This document shows, one piece after another, positions 8,427 to 17,329 of a stretch of DNA of 64,000 nucleotides (position 1 is the stretch's first letter; each line of letters opens with the position of its first letter). A program made the position numbers and the translations under genes. The notes beneath the pieces are model-generated. The model did not search any database, had not been told where the DNA came from, and saw only the letters and a list, made by a program, of their open reading frames with translations. The stretch lies in NCBI GenBank assembly GCA_023398575.1, contig JAEWSC010000094.1:1-64000 (forward strand), in the 5' to 3' direction. The DNA comes from Bacillota bacterium. Lineage in GTDB: Bacteria; Bacillota; Clostridia; Christensenellales; Aristaeellaceae.

Positions 8427-8460
8427 AAAATAGGCTTCTATACAGCGAAGCCCCTATTTA
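8427..8460 (-). terminator. Terminator after the CBO0543 gene
   Basis: Arms AAATAGG-CTTC and GAAG-CCCCTATTT with a small bulge. On the minus strand the hairpin is followed by TATTTTTG. Confidence 0.65.
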
Positions 8461-8502
8461 AGCAGTATATACGTACACATGCGGCCGCTGAAGCGAAAGA
8501 AT

Positions 8503-9075
8503 TTAATCCCTTGCGCGCTTTCTTTCAAAATCCGTTATGGCTACTGCCTTCTCGGTGATAAGCTTTATAATAACATAAATAGCAATGTAGATCGGAAAAG
8601 AGTAGATATAACGCCAAGTAAGCAATCTATACATGCCTATATACACGGCGATCGGTTCGCAGACAAATGACATAAATGCGCTTGTTACAGTGCAAGCCAC
8701 CAGAAAATGCCACCACTTAGGAAATTTTTGATACAGAATTGTCCCTGCAACCGGGACGATTACATAATCCACCGGTAGCAAAAGGGCCATTTGCGGTAAA
8801 ATCCGCACTGGATACTCCCACATCATGTGATCTGACAAGCCAATATCCAAAAAGGTGGCTACAACATTTACAAGCAATCCGAAAACGCTCATTTCCAGCA
8901 ACCGCTTCTTGTCTACGATTTTCCACCAAATGATGATTGGTATAATGGCCAAAGCGATAGAAATCCACCAAACCGGTGTAAATATCTCGCTTTCCCAGTA
9001 GTGCTGAACAAACATATCGTTAAGTTTTTCTTTAAGCCTTATTATCTCCTCGTGCAGTTGATCCGGACCGCTCAT
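8503..9075 (-). CDS. CBO0543-type membrane protein
   Basis: A 190-residue integral membrane protein with five or six hydrophobic segments after a short helical N-terminus. The pattern fits the CBO0543 family of clostridia and bacilli: a WWKIVDKKRLLEMSVFGLLV loop, an EYPVRILPQMALLLPVDY segment, and VPVAGTILYQKF. No biochemical function is known to me. Start ATG 9075 has GGGGG about seven bases upstream and lies inside the 3' end of the upstream gene (stop at 9032), so the two are overlapped and coupled. This pairing suggests both act in one membrane complex. Confidence 0.7.
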   Translation of the reverse strand: MSGPDQLHEEIIRLKEKLNDMFVQHYWESEIFTPVWWISIALAIIPIIIWWKIVDKKRLLEMSVFGLLVNVVATFLDIGLSDHMMWEYPVRILPQMALLLPVDYVIVPVAGTILYQKFPKWWHFLVACTVTSAFMSFVCEPIAVYIGMYRLLTWRYIYSFPIYIAIYVIIKLITEKAVAITDFERKRARD

Positions 9076-10357
9076 TCCTGTCCCCCTGATCATTTATTTC
9101 TGGTGAAAGAGTAAGCTTGCTCACACCCAAAGCGCCATGGTTCCAGAGTATATCCTGTACCATCTCCGGCCTGCTATTCTTGCAGTTGATTAAAAGTACC
9201 ACTTCAGTGGTCTGCAGCCGCATTTTTTCCTTTCGAAGGCGGAGTGCCAACAGCTTTATTAGAATTCCAACCCCAAAGCCTACCCCCGTACCAATAAGCG
9301 CCCATAAAACAGGGCCCCATGGCAGCAAAAAGCCATATATTAAGCCAAAGAGTGCGCATATTGCCGAAATAATGATGGGATAGTCCATCATACTATGCCT
9401 GTCCGATGCGCGAAGGCGGTCGAAAACCATCATGGATTCATCCCGTTTATCCATGGGCACAGCTAGAATTTCATTTTTGAGTATGCCTTGTTTTTCAAGT
9501 GTCGCCATCGCTACTTCCAGATGGATACTATGTTCAAAGCTTGCGACCACGTACAAGCCGTCTCCCTCCTTCTGTCTATTTTGAAATGGCATGAGAAATG
9601 AGCTTACTTGAAATTCCTTCCGCAGAAATCGGGCTTGCTCCCATTCAAACAGTTTATTTCCTTCGACCGTATGTACAAAGGCATCATACACACCAAAAAG
9701 AAAAATGGAAGGTACATTCATCACCCACTGCTTGTCCAATATTTCCTTTGCCTGTTCGAATTGCCCCAGGGCAGTCAGGTGAATACCGGGCAGCAGTTTT
9801 GATTGGTAAACAACGACAATCCACCAACCTATCAAAAAGAAGGCTATCAGAATCCGCCGTGTGATCAACTGGCCAACGCCCGGTGATAGCAAAGACCATA
9901 CAGCCCCCACCCACGGAGAGCCCTTGTCCAGATGATTGAGACCCAATGTGTGCATGACAAGCGGAGGAACCGGAGCATCCTCACGAGCTGCCAGTACAAA
10001 CTGTTGATTGATATCCTCTGCCGTACGGTAACTGTCCCAAATGGCAAACAAATAAGTTGGAATGTACAGCATGAGCCATTCCTTATCTAAAACAATTTTC
10101 GCCAATTCAAAATTCCCAATGAATGTATAGTAGATGGACACATTCATGTGAGACTTGAGATTGATAAAAACCTCCCATATAAAAAAAATCATGCCGCAGA
10201 AAAATTTTGAAAGGAGCATATGTCCAAACCCCGGAAAAATGGCTGACCAAAGCGCAATAATCATCGGGTTGCGCAAATGCAGCTGGGTAATGCCAAGAAT
10301 GCTGACGTAAGCCCGCTGCCGGCGAAATGATGGGGATGACGTTTGTGGCTTTAGCAT
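9032..10357 (-). CDS. Internally duplicated membrane protein of unknown function
   Basis: I cannot name this 441-residue protein. It contains a tandem duplication of about 95 residues. Repeat 1 (about 30-122) runs NPMIIALWSAIFPGFGH ... GNFELAKIVLDKEWLM ... FAIWDSYRTAEDINQQF. Repeat 2 (about 148-245) runs SPWVGAVWSLLSPGVGQ ... GQFEQAKEILDKQWVM ... FGVYDAFVHTVEGNKLF. Each unit has hydrophobic segments framing an acidic/basic loop and resembles a TM2-like module. The C-terminal third has an ACT-like or ferredoxin-like stretch (YVVASFEHSIHLEVAMATLEK), a Gly-rich pair of helices (GPVLWALIGTGVGFGVG), and a second soluble stretch. AAGGGG lies 11 bases before ATG 10357. It overlaps the CBO0543 gene. 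Confidence 0.65.
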   Translation of the reverse strand: MLKPQTSSPSFRRQRAYVSILGITQLHLRNPMIIALWSAIFPGFGHMLLSKFFCGMIFFIWEVFINLKSHMNVSIYYTFIGNFELAKIVLDKEWLMLYIPTYLFAIWDSYRTAEDINQQFVLAAREDAPVPPLVMHTLGLNHLDKGSPWVGAVWSLLSPGVGQLITRRILIAFFLIGWWIVVVYQSKLLPGIHLTALGQFEQAKEILDKQWVMNVPSIFLFGVYDAFVHTVEGNKLFEWEQARFLRKEFQVSSFLMPFQNRQKEGDGLYVVASFEHSIHLEVAMATLEKQGILKNEILAVPMDKRDESMMVFDRLRASDRHSMMDYPIIISAICALFGLIYGFLLPWGPVLWALIGTGVGFGVGILIKLLALRLRKEKMRLQTTEVVLLINCKNSRPEMVQDILWNHGALGVSKLTLSPEINDQGDRNERSGSTARGDNKA

Positions 10358-10523
10358 AAAACTGCGCCCCTTTTTACAGGAAAAGATTTACATAGATAGT
10401 ATGGACATGGAATGAAATATTATCCAAGGGTTGTGTCCTTAGCGTAACAGTTGAAATTGGCACAGCAAATACTAATTCCGTTTTCAAGTGACGCCAATGC
10501 AAGAAGGAAGCTGTTATGCTTCT

Positions 10524-11546
10524 TCATTTTCCCGTACATTTTCCAGCAGCGCTAATCCATACGAGGAGCAGCAAGCACATGATTCCCAGCACCGGATATA
10601 TGATACCGACAAGCTTATCAAAACCTATAGCCGCAAAAACGAAAAAGAGAATACCTGTTAACACAAAGCAAAGCCAACCCGGCTTGCATGGGCCAATGAT
10701 ATTAATCATACCTCGCGCAGCCGCCATCAATGTCGTATACACGGCCAAAAACAATCCAATAATGGCCAGCCAGAAACCAACCTTGCCAAACGAGTTCAAT
10801 AGCATTACCATCGGCAGCGCAGCGTTTATCAGCTGAGGCTGCCGCAGCAGCACAATATTTCCAAGTGATAAAAGTCCCACTACACAGATTGCCAAATAGA
10901 TGGAGATGTGCAATGCCTTTTCTCTTGATACTCCCCGCCCTATTTCACATAGCACCCCGGCGGCAAGCGTGATATTCATTGCTCCGTAACTAATACCAAA
11001 GAGTACCACCTCAGTTATCCTCTGCCACACAGGCAAAGCTGTTTGACTCGTTACAGCCTTTCCCTCTGGCGGTATCAGGCATAAGAGAAATATCAATATA
11101 AGTGATGGTATAAGAAACCGGCCTACAAAAGCCAGCGGAGAAAGCCCTCGCGAGGATAGCAGGATTCCTGTCGTAAGCGCTGCGAATAAAACAATCCAAT
11201 AAGCGCCATGAATGGGTAAGGATAAGGCTCCAAGTTCCCCGGCTGCGGCTGACATGCTTCCGCCGGTAGCGCCAAGCAAAATGGTGAAAGATATAGTCCC
11301 AGCAATCCCCGCCGAACCAAGGTAAGCGCGGCATAACTGACTTAAGGATATGACATTGGCCTCTCTTGCCTTTTTCATCAATGCATAAGCAAATATGCCC
11401 ATCACTGCCGCCGCAAGACTAATCCCGATCCAGGAAAAGGAGCCATACCGGCTGAAAAACCGCATAATCTCCCGGCCGGAGGCGAACCCCGCCCCCACAA
11501 TAGCCCCTGTACACTGGAACACCGCATCCCGTTCCCGGCGGTCCAT
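10524..11546 (-). CDS. YkvI-like membrane transporter
   Basis: A 340-residue membrane protein of the YkvI family, related to the APC/LeuT-fold transporters. It has about ten hydrophobic segments. The first contains the family hallmark GAIVGAGFASGREIMRFFSRYG, in which the Gly-rich break in helix 1 normally forms the substrate and ion site. The natural substrate is not known to me. ATG 11546 has AAGGGGGG about seven bases upstream. No neighbour on the same strand is close, so it is probably monocistronic. Confidence 0.8.
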   Translation of the reverse strand: MDRRERDAVFQCTGAIVGAGFASGREIMRFFSRYGSFSWIGISLAAAVMGIFAYALMKKAREANVISLSQLCRAYLGSAGIAGTISFTILLGATGGSMSAAAGELGALSLPIHGAYWIVLFAALTTGILLSSRGLSPLAFVGRFLIPSLILIFLLCLIPPEGKAVTSQTALPVWQRITEVVLFGISYGAMNITLAAGVLCEIGRGVSREKALHISIYLAICVVGLLSLGNIVLLRQPQLINAALPMVMLLNSFGKVGFWLAIIGLFLAVYTTLMAAARGMINIIGPCKPGWLCFVLTGILFFVFAAIGFDKLVGIIYPVLGIMCLLLLVWISAAGKCTGK

Positions 11547-11975
11547 GACGCCACCCCCCTTATACAATGTACAAGATTGATGCGGAGTTTATGAACTGAA
11601 CGCTATTGATGCTGCACGTTTATTCCCATTTTGCAATTGGATTGGAAAGGTACCTTTTGTGACGACACACATAGTAAGGCAGTCCAACGTAAAAGCCAGG
11701 GTGTTCCTTTACGATCCGCATCCTTTTATCTTGATTCCTTTCTTCATACAGTTTTTGATCCGATTTAATGCGAAATGACAGCAATAGAAATAATACAGCT
11801 ATATCGACTCCAGTAACCATAGTCCACTGATGGATACATACCCATGATCGCACTCCACATTAAGGGCACTGTAGAACTTCGAGCTGTTCGGCGGTAACCT
11901 CATACGCTTCCATCCTTAGGCAAACTAGCCTCATAGTCGCCTCTACCCTTCTTAGGGGCACATAACATCAGAAAA
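11547..11975. other. Intergenic stretch with only a weak small frame
   Basis: Between the YkvI-like gene and ftsZ. A minus-strand frame at 11620-11853 (77 residues, GTG start, one hydrophobic segment VDIAVLFLLLSF followed by a basic tail) is the only coding candidate. Its ribosome binding site is poor and I see no family signature, so it is not called as a gene. Nothing else is recognised here. Confidence 0.4.
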
Positions 11976-12005
11976 CAGGCCGCCTTCCAATTGGAAAGCG
12001 GCCTG
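11976..12005 (-). terminator. ftsZ terminator
   Basis: Arms CAGGCCGCCTTCC and GGAAAGCGGCCTG with an AATT loop (one mismatch). On the minus strand it is followed by TTTTC. This ends the division cluster. Confidence 0.85.
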
Positions 12006-12020
12006 CCTTGCATACTCTAT

Positions 12021-13445
12021 TTACTTTTTTGGTGCCCTTCTTAAGAAAGCCGGCACGCCCAGCTCATCCTTTTCAGGTGCCGCGGGCTGCTGCTGCTGAG
12101 GCGGATAGGGATTCATGCCATAAGGATTCTGTGCCGGCGGATAATAGGGCTGTTGCTGCTGCGGTTGATAAGGCGCATACGCTTGCTGCTGACCTCCAGC
12201 ATAAGGCTGCCCATAGCTAGGCTGATATGGCGCTTGCTGCACCGGTGCCTGGGGCTGCTGATTGGCGGGTGCGGAAGGACGGCCACTATTTACGAATCCG
12301 GGAATCTCCGGCTCAAAGGGCTGTTCTGCCTTGGGGGCGGGCTCACTGTCCTGATATTCATGGGCTGATGCTGCTGGTGCAGCGGAGGCACGGCTGGTAT
12401 AGGGGCTGTAGGTAGGCCGTGTTTCATATGTGCCCTGGGAGCGAATTCTTTCAAAGGGTTTTTTGGCCGGCTCTTTGGGCGGGAAGGGTGTCTTTTCAAA
12501 ACCGGTTGCGATAACAGTAATGCGTACTTCATCACCCATGCGCTCGTCGATGCCTGCGCCAAAGATAATATTGGCCTCGCTATCGGCAGACTGCATCACC
12601 AAGTTGGCGGCCTCGTTGATATCAACGATGGAAATATCCTCACCGCCGGTGATGTTGATCAACACGGCGCGGGCACCATCGATATTGGTTTCAAGAAGAG
12701 GGCTCTGTATGGCGTTTTTGGCGGCATCCACCATGCGGTTTTCACCCTTGCCAACGCCGATACCCATGTGCGCCATGCCGCCAGATTCCATAACGGTCTT
12801 TACATCCGCAAAGTCCAGGTTAATCAGCGCAGGCACAGCAATCAAATCGCTGATGCCTTGAATGCCCTGGCGCAGTACATCATCTGCAATACGGAAGGCT
12901 TCCAGCATGGTTGTTCCCTTGCTTACCACCTGCAGCAATCTGTCGTTTGGAATCACGACCAGGGTGTCCACCCGCTGCTTCAGATCAGCAATGCCCATTT
13001 CGGCATTTTTCATTCGCTGCTTGCCCTCAAACTGAAAGGGCTTGGTAACAACTGCAATGGTCAGGCAACCCAAATCCCTGGCGATTTCTGCAACAATAGG
13101 AGCAGAACCTGTACCGGTTCCACCGCCCATACCTGCCGTAACAAACACCAAGTCGGCACCCTTTAGAGCTTGGGCAATTTCCTCTCGGCTTTCTTCGGCT
13201 GCCCGGCGGCCAATATCAGGGATGGCACCTGCCCCAAGACCCTTTGTAAGCTTTTCACCAACCTGAATTTTTGTTGTTGCGTTGGACAAACTCAGTGCTT
13301 GACGGTCCGTGTTGATGGAGATAAACTCCACGCCTTTCAGCCCGGCATCCACCATGCGATTGACAGCATTATTGCCGCCGCCGCCGCAGCCCACCACTTT
13401 TATGGACGCAAAATTCGCCTGATCGTCCATCTGAAATTCCAGCAC
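12021..13445 (-). CDS. ftsZ: Cell division protein FtsZ
   Basis: A 474-residue tubulin homologue that polymerises into the Z ring at midcell. The GTPase core is complete: GCGGGGNNAVNRM near the N-terminus, the tubulin signature GGGTGTGSAP at about residues 107-116, and the C-lobe through FEKTP at about 320. A long disordered linker rich in Pro, Gln, Tyr and Ala follows (about 110 residues), then the conserved C-terminal peptide ELGVPAFLRRAPKK, which binds FtsA and other partners. FtsZ proteins are usually nearer 350-400 residues; the excess is the linker. The start is GTG 13445 with GGGGG eight bases upstream. It is the last gene of the cluster, after ftsA. Confidence 0.97.
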   Translation of the reverse strand: MLEFQMDDQANFASIKVVGCGGGGNNAVNRMVDAGLKGVEFISINTDRQALSLSNATTKIQVGEKLTKGLGAGAIPDIGRRAAEESREEIAQALKGADLVFVTAGMGGGTGTGSAPIVAEIARDLGCLTIAVVTKPFQFEGKQRMKNAEMGIADLKQRVDTLVVIPNDRLLQVVSKGTTMLEAFRIADDVLRQGIQGISDLIAVPALINLDFADVKTVMESGGMAHMGIGVGKGENRMVDAAKNAIQSPLLETNIDGARAVLINITGGEDISIVDINEAANLVMQSADSEANIIFGAGIDERMGDEVRITVIATGFEKTPFPPKEPAKKPFERIRSQGTYETRPTYSPYTSRASAAPAASAHEYQDSEPAPKAEQPFEPEIPGFVNSGRPSAPANQQPQAPVQQAPYQPSYGQPYAGGQQQAYAPYQPQQQQPYYPPAQNPYGMNPYPPQQQQPAAPEKDELGVPAFLRRAPKK

Positions 13446-13509
13446 GTTCCATCCCCCTACTCTGTATCAAAGTCTAATTTCAAAATAAATGGTACCGCTA
13501 ATGCTGCGG

Positions 13510-14703
13510 TCAGCCTGCGAACAGGCTCCTGAAAAAATCCTTCACACCGCCCATTAGCCCTGGCGATGGCAGGTGCTGATGCTCCACAGTATCAATCACC
13601 AAATCCATCAGCCCCAGCGCACTTGCGTAGGCCGGACTGTTGAGCTTCATAGTACGCTTGGGCGTTTCACGAACAGGCCTGTCCAGCTTGCCGGCAAGAT
13701 AATCGCGCCCACCACGGTTTAATGCAAGCCCGCCGCCTGTCAAATAAATGGTGCTCCAATTGCCCAAACGCACCCCGCTCTGGTCAATGCACCCCTTAAT
13801 TGCTTCCGCAATCTCGTCCACCCGCGGTTCCAGTACCCTGGCTACTTCCTGCTGAGAAAAGGATGCAGACTTGCCATCCTTGCCGGTAGACACGTCATAC
13901 GACTGCAAGGGCGTTGACATACCATATACATAGGCACGCTTGATTTGCTCCGACGCCTCCATCGGGACCTTCAGCCCTTCGGCAACGTCCATGGCTATAT
14001 GGCCGCCGCCCATAGGAATCGTCCTGTGGAATATGACAGCATCACCTTCCACTGCCATGACCTCGGTGTTTAAATATCCCATATCAATAAGGATGGCTGT
14101 ACGGTCACGGTCTTCTTCCGGCAGGTACAGCATTGCTTCACCCGTAGGCGTGGAGAAAAAGCCGCTGATAGAAACTCCCATTTCCCTGAGGCGGCCCGAG
14201 ATCTCATCCAAGAAAAACTGGTCAGCCACAACAAAAGAAACCAGGGCACGAAGTTCACGCCCCTTCATATCCATGGGCTCCAGCGTTTTTTTGCCGTCGT
14301 CCACCATAAACCATGCGGGACTTCTATGCACCACAACGCCGCGCAGCGGCGCAAGCTCCTTTTGAGCCGATTCAAAAATGGCTTCGATATGCTTCATGGT
14401 AACCCGGGGATCAGCCCCCTGAAGTTCCACTTTGGCCGGTATGGCATACACACGGGAGAACTCCCCCGGCACACCCACGCTAATCTCCTTGATACGGAAA
14501 CGAGATTGATTCTCCGCTTCTGTAATGGATGCGCGGATCGCTTCGTTCAGCTGTTGGGGCGAGTTCCACTGGTCACCGGAATATCCATCATACGCCGCAA
14601 TCCCCGCTCCGCTGATATCGCAGCGCTGGTTTCCGCCGTTCTCCGCCACAAGCGTGACGATCTTGCTGGTACCAAAATCCATCGCCGCCACAGTGGTTTT
14701 CAT
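13510..14703 (-). CDS. ftsA: Cell division protein FtsA
   Basis: A 397-residue actin-like protein that tethers FtsZ to the membrane. The actin fold is visible as the phosphate 1 loop AAMDFGTSKIVTLVAE, the phosphate 2 loop LIDMGYLNTEVMAVEG, and the adenosine-site segment IYLTGGGLALNRG. The 1C/SHS2 region follows phosphate 1 (EISVGVPGEFSRVYAIPAK). The C-terminus ends in a short amphipathic helix (GGVKDFFRSLFAG), the expected membrane-targeting sequence. ATG 14703 has GAGGAA five bases upstream and is preferred over the frame start at 14742. It is followed 64 bases later by ftsZ. Confidence 0.92.
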   Translation of the reverse strand: MKTTVAAMDFGTSKIVTLVAENGGNQRCDISGAGIAAYDGYSGDQWNSPQQLNEAIRASITEAENQSRFRIKEISVGVPGEFSRVYAIPAKVELQGADPRVTMKHIEAIFESAQKELAPLRGVVVHRSPAWFMVDDGKKTLEPMDMKGRELRALVSFVVADQFFLDEISGRLREMGVSISGFFSTPTGEAMLYLPEEDRDRTAILIDMGYLNTEVMAVEGDAVIFHRTIPMGGGHIAMDVAEGLKVPMEASEQIKRAYVYGMSTPLQSYDVSTGKDGKSASFSQQEVARVLEPRVDEIAEAIKGCIDQSGVRLGNWSTIYLTGGGLALNRGGRDYLAGKLDRPVRETPKRTMKLNSPAYASALGLMDLVIDTVEHQHLPSPGLMGGVKDFFRSLFAG

Positions 14704-14980
14704 AAGTTCCTCATACCCCCGTTCATAGGGAACTTCTGCCATAGGTCAAAAAACATTATAGCATAGAAGCATCCCTGTTGAGAAGAAGAAAAATGCAAGT
14801 GTGCATATTTTTTCATTTCTTTCAATCATCGACACATATCTTGGGGATGATGTTTCAATCATCCAGTTCACCAGCCTATATTGTACCTGTTTTAGGTAAA
14901 AACCGCAAGGGAAAACCGTTGCAAAACCAATGTTTTTTCATCTTTTTCATCCATTATTCTCCAGTTTTCGCATATGGAGT

Positions 14981-15799
14981 TCATTCGGCTGGTATATACG
15001 TCGGTTGGACCGGATCAGAAACATCTATGCTCCCCTTGGACAGGTTATTTGCATGCAGATAACTTAGCACGGCACGCATTGAACCTATCTTTGCCTGTAT
15101 GTCGGATACATCACCCAACCGCACGGTGAATCCGTCAACAGATATCAAATACAGATTGTCCACATTCGATAGATTTAATTCCGAAATATGGGAAATTGTT
15201 TCCTGCAAAACAAGCTCTGCCATTACTTTTTTATACGCCGACAGTTGAACTTCTTTTCTCAGTGCCATATAACGTCCGGTTGCAATGCTGGCAATATCAA
15301 GACCCGTTACGGCAATCATACCATCGCTCAATTGCAGGGATTGCGTTTGTTCCAGCACCATGCCTTCCACATCCAATGTATACTGAACCCCCATGGATTG
15401 GATGTTAACCCGTGGGACCCGCTCCTGCACCTTCAGAATCAGCCCATCCGGATAGTCCCGCTGCATATCCTGAAAAACAAGATACCTGTCTGCATTGATC
15501 TTTTCGCGTATCAGCTTTTCATCCAGCAGCAGAATATTGTCGCCTTCCGCTATACCTGCCTGCGTAACAACTTCCTGCGGAGTACGATAGCTTGTCCCCA
15601 CCACCTGAACACGTTTCAACCGAAAAATCGTACTGTACAAAATTACACCCACACCAACCAACACAAACAGAATGCAAAATACAGCCCAAAGACCCCTACC
15701 TTTGGGGTGGGGCCTTTTATTCGTATTTTGCACCGGCACAGGCGGAGGCGTGGGCTTTCTCTCATCCCACACCCGGCCTGGGCCTGATTGCTGTGTCAT
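14981..15799 (-). CDS. ftsQ: Cell division protein FtsQ/DivIB
   Basis: A 272-residue bitopic division protein. A Pro-rich cytoplasmic N-terminus of about 40 residues is followed by one membrane segment (GLWAVFCILFVLVGVGVILYS), and then a POTRA domain that begins FRLKRVQVVGTSYRTPQEVVTQAGI, the usual FtsQ/DivIB signature. The beta domain follows, ending in an acidic, Pro-containing tail. The protein scaffolds FtsL and FtsB/DivIC at the septum. ATG 15799 has GGAGG eight bases upstream. Its place between murA and ftsA matches cell-wall clusters of Firmicutes. The 277-base gap to ftsA contains no gene. Confidence 0.9.
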   Translation of the reverse strand: MTQQSGPGRVWDERKPTPPPVPVQNTNKRPHPKGRGLWAVFCILFVLVGVGVILYSTIFRLKRVQVVGTSYRTPQEVVTQAGIAEGDNILLLDEKLIREKINADRYLVFQDMQRDYPDGLILKVQERVPRVNIQSMGVQYTLDVEGMVLEQTQSLQLSDGMIAVTGLDIASIATGRYMALRKEVQLSAYKKVMAELVLQETISHISELNLSNVDNLYLISVDGFTVRLGDVSDIQAKIGSMRAVLSYLHANNLSKGSIDVSDPVQPTYIPAE

Positions 15800-15828
15800 A
15801 GGGAGCACCTCCCCGCATTGGTATTACA

Positions 15829-17082
15829 TTACTCTACCCGTTCGATCTTTGCGCCAAGACTTCTTAGCATGCCTTCCAGGTCTTCATACCCCCGGTCAAT
15901 CAGGTGCACGTTATCTACCTCAGTCACACCCTGTGCCGCTAACCCCGCAATAACCAGGGCCGCTCCACCGCGAAGATCCCGGGCATTGACCCTTGCTCCA
16001 TATAGTGCGTCCACTCCCTGCACAATCGCCATGCGTCCGTTGACCATGATATTGGCACCCATACGGTTCAAATCGCCGGCGTGGGTAAACCGGTTCTCAA
16101 ATACATTCTCCACGACAATGGAAGTTCCCTTCGCCAAAGATGCCAAAGCCAGCATCTGCACCTGCATATCGGTAGGAAATCCTGGATGGGGCTGAGTTTG
16201 CAACTGCTGGAAGGCGGTCAATCGCTTAGGCGCTTTTAAATCCAAGGCGCCAATTTTCTCACGTATTTCACAACCCATTTCACGCAGCTTTGCCAGCACT
16301 GCCACCATATCCCTGACAGGAGCATTATCCAAATGCACTTCCCCGCCGGTGATGGCCGCCGCAGCCAGCAGCGTACCTGCCACAATCCTGTCCGGAATAG
16401 GGCGATATACCGCGCCGTGAAGCTCCTTGACACCTCTAACCTGGATGGTATGGGTTCCCGCACCGCGAATGCTGCCTCCCATAGCGTTGATAAAGCGCTG
16501 TAAATCCTCGATCTCAGGTTCTCTGGCAGCGTTGTGAATGGTGGTCGTTCCCGGGATTAGAACCGCCGCCATCATCACGTTTTCCGTCGCGCCTACGCTG
16601 GGATAATCAAAGTGCACATCAGCTGCGTGCATTTCGCGGCCGTCGCAGTGTATGAGCCCGCCCTCTTCCTTGATTGTGACACCTAGCCGGCGAAGCCCCT
16701 GCAGATGCAGGTCAATAGGCCGCATGCCGATCTCACAGCCGCCCGGATAAGTTACCGTTGCCTTGCGAAACCGGCCAAGGATGGGGCCAAGAAGAAAAAT
16801 GGAGGAACGAATCTGCTTGGAAAGGCTGTCTGGCATTTCCCAATTATGTAGTTCACTGGAAAGGATATGCATTGTTCCTTCCGAACGGGTGATCCTGCAG
16901 CCCAAAATTTCCAATATATCAGCCATATGATGGGCATCGCTGATCATGGGGCAGTCCAGCAGCGTGACTTCCTCCTGTGTCAGTATGCTGGCAGCCAAAA
17001 TGGGCAGCACTGCATTCTTGGCGCTGTTCACGCGAACGGAACCCGCCAAGGGCGTCCCACCCTCCACACGGAAAAATCCCAT
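15829..17082 (-). CDS. murA: UDP-GlcNAc 1-carboxyvinyltransferase MurA
   Basis: A 417-residue cytoplasmic enzyme that transfers enolpyruvate from PEP to UDP-GlcNAc, the first committed step of peptidoglycan synthesis and the fosfomycin target. The catalytic Cys is present (Cys116 in TYPGGCEIGMRP), as are the N-terminal NSAKNAVLPI site and a late catalytic-loop Asp region (RDLRGGAALVIAGLAA). A fosfomycin-resistant Asp substitution is therefore not present. ATG 17082 has GGAGGTG seven bases upstream. Firmicute clusters often carry murA here, but usually with murB, murC and murG nearby, which are missing. Confidence 0.96.
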   Translation of the reverse strand: MGFFRVEGGTPLAGSVRVNSAKNAVLPILAASILTQEEVTLLDCPMISDAHHMADILEILGCRITRSEGTMHILSSELHNWEMPDSLSKQIRSSIFLLGPILGRFRKATVTYPGGCEIGMRPIDLHLQGLRRLGVTIKEEGGLIHCDGREMHAADVHFDYPSVGATENVMMAAVLIPGTTTIHNAAREPEIEDLQRFINAMGGSIRGAGTHTIQVRGVKELHGAVYRPIPDRIVAGTLLAAAAITGGEVHLDNAPVRDMVAVLAKLREMGCEIREKIGALDLKAPKRLTAFQQLQTQPHPGFPTDMQVQMLALASLAKGTSIVVENVFENRFTHAGDLNRMGANIMVNGRMAIVQGVDALYGARVNARDLRGGAALVIAGLAAQGVTEVDNVHLIDRGYEDLEGMLRSLGAKIERVE

Positions 17083-17177
17083 GTGTTTCACCTCCACCGT
17101 TATTTCCCGTGCTTCATCCTATGTTGGCGGGAAAAATTGGTGAGAAGTAAAAAAAGATCAGGACATACGTCATGCGA

Positions 17178-17328
17178 ATGGAGAACATCTAGCTTCCATA
17201 GCTGCGAGAACTCTTTGCGCAATACATGGAGACGAAGCGAGGCGTAGCATTGCTTCGCTATGCAGCAGACAACCCAGTAGTGCGCGGAAGTAACCGCGGC
17301 AAAAGACACAATCATGTTTGGAAGCAGT
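17178..17328 (+). repeat. Dispersed repeat family A, copy 1
   Basis: A 151-base intergenic repeat that aligns along its whole length, in the same orientation, with 39700-39850. Shared blocks include GCGCAATACA, GGAGACGAAGCGAGGC, CGCAGTAGT-like sequence and ATGTTTGGAAGCAGT. It fills the space between murA and ftsW and ends two bases from the ftsW stop codon. No transposase or terminal repeat is seen. Confidence 0.75.
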
Positions 17329-17329
17329 A

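Noticed and set aside
11620..11853. 77-residue minus-strand frame
   Set aside because: Weak ribosome binding site, GTG start and no family. One hydrophobic segment only, so it is reported as intergenic.
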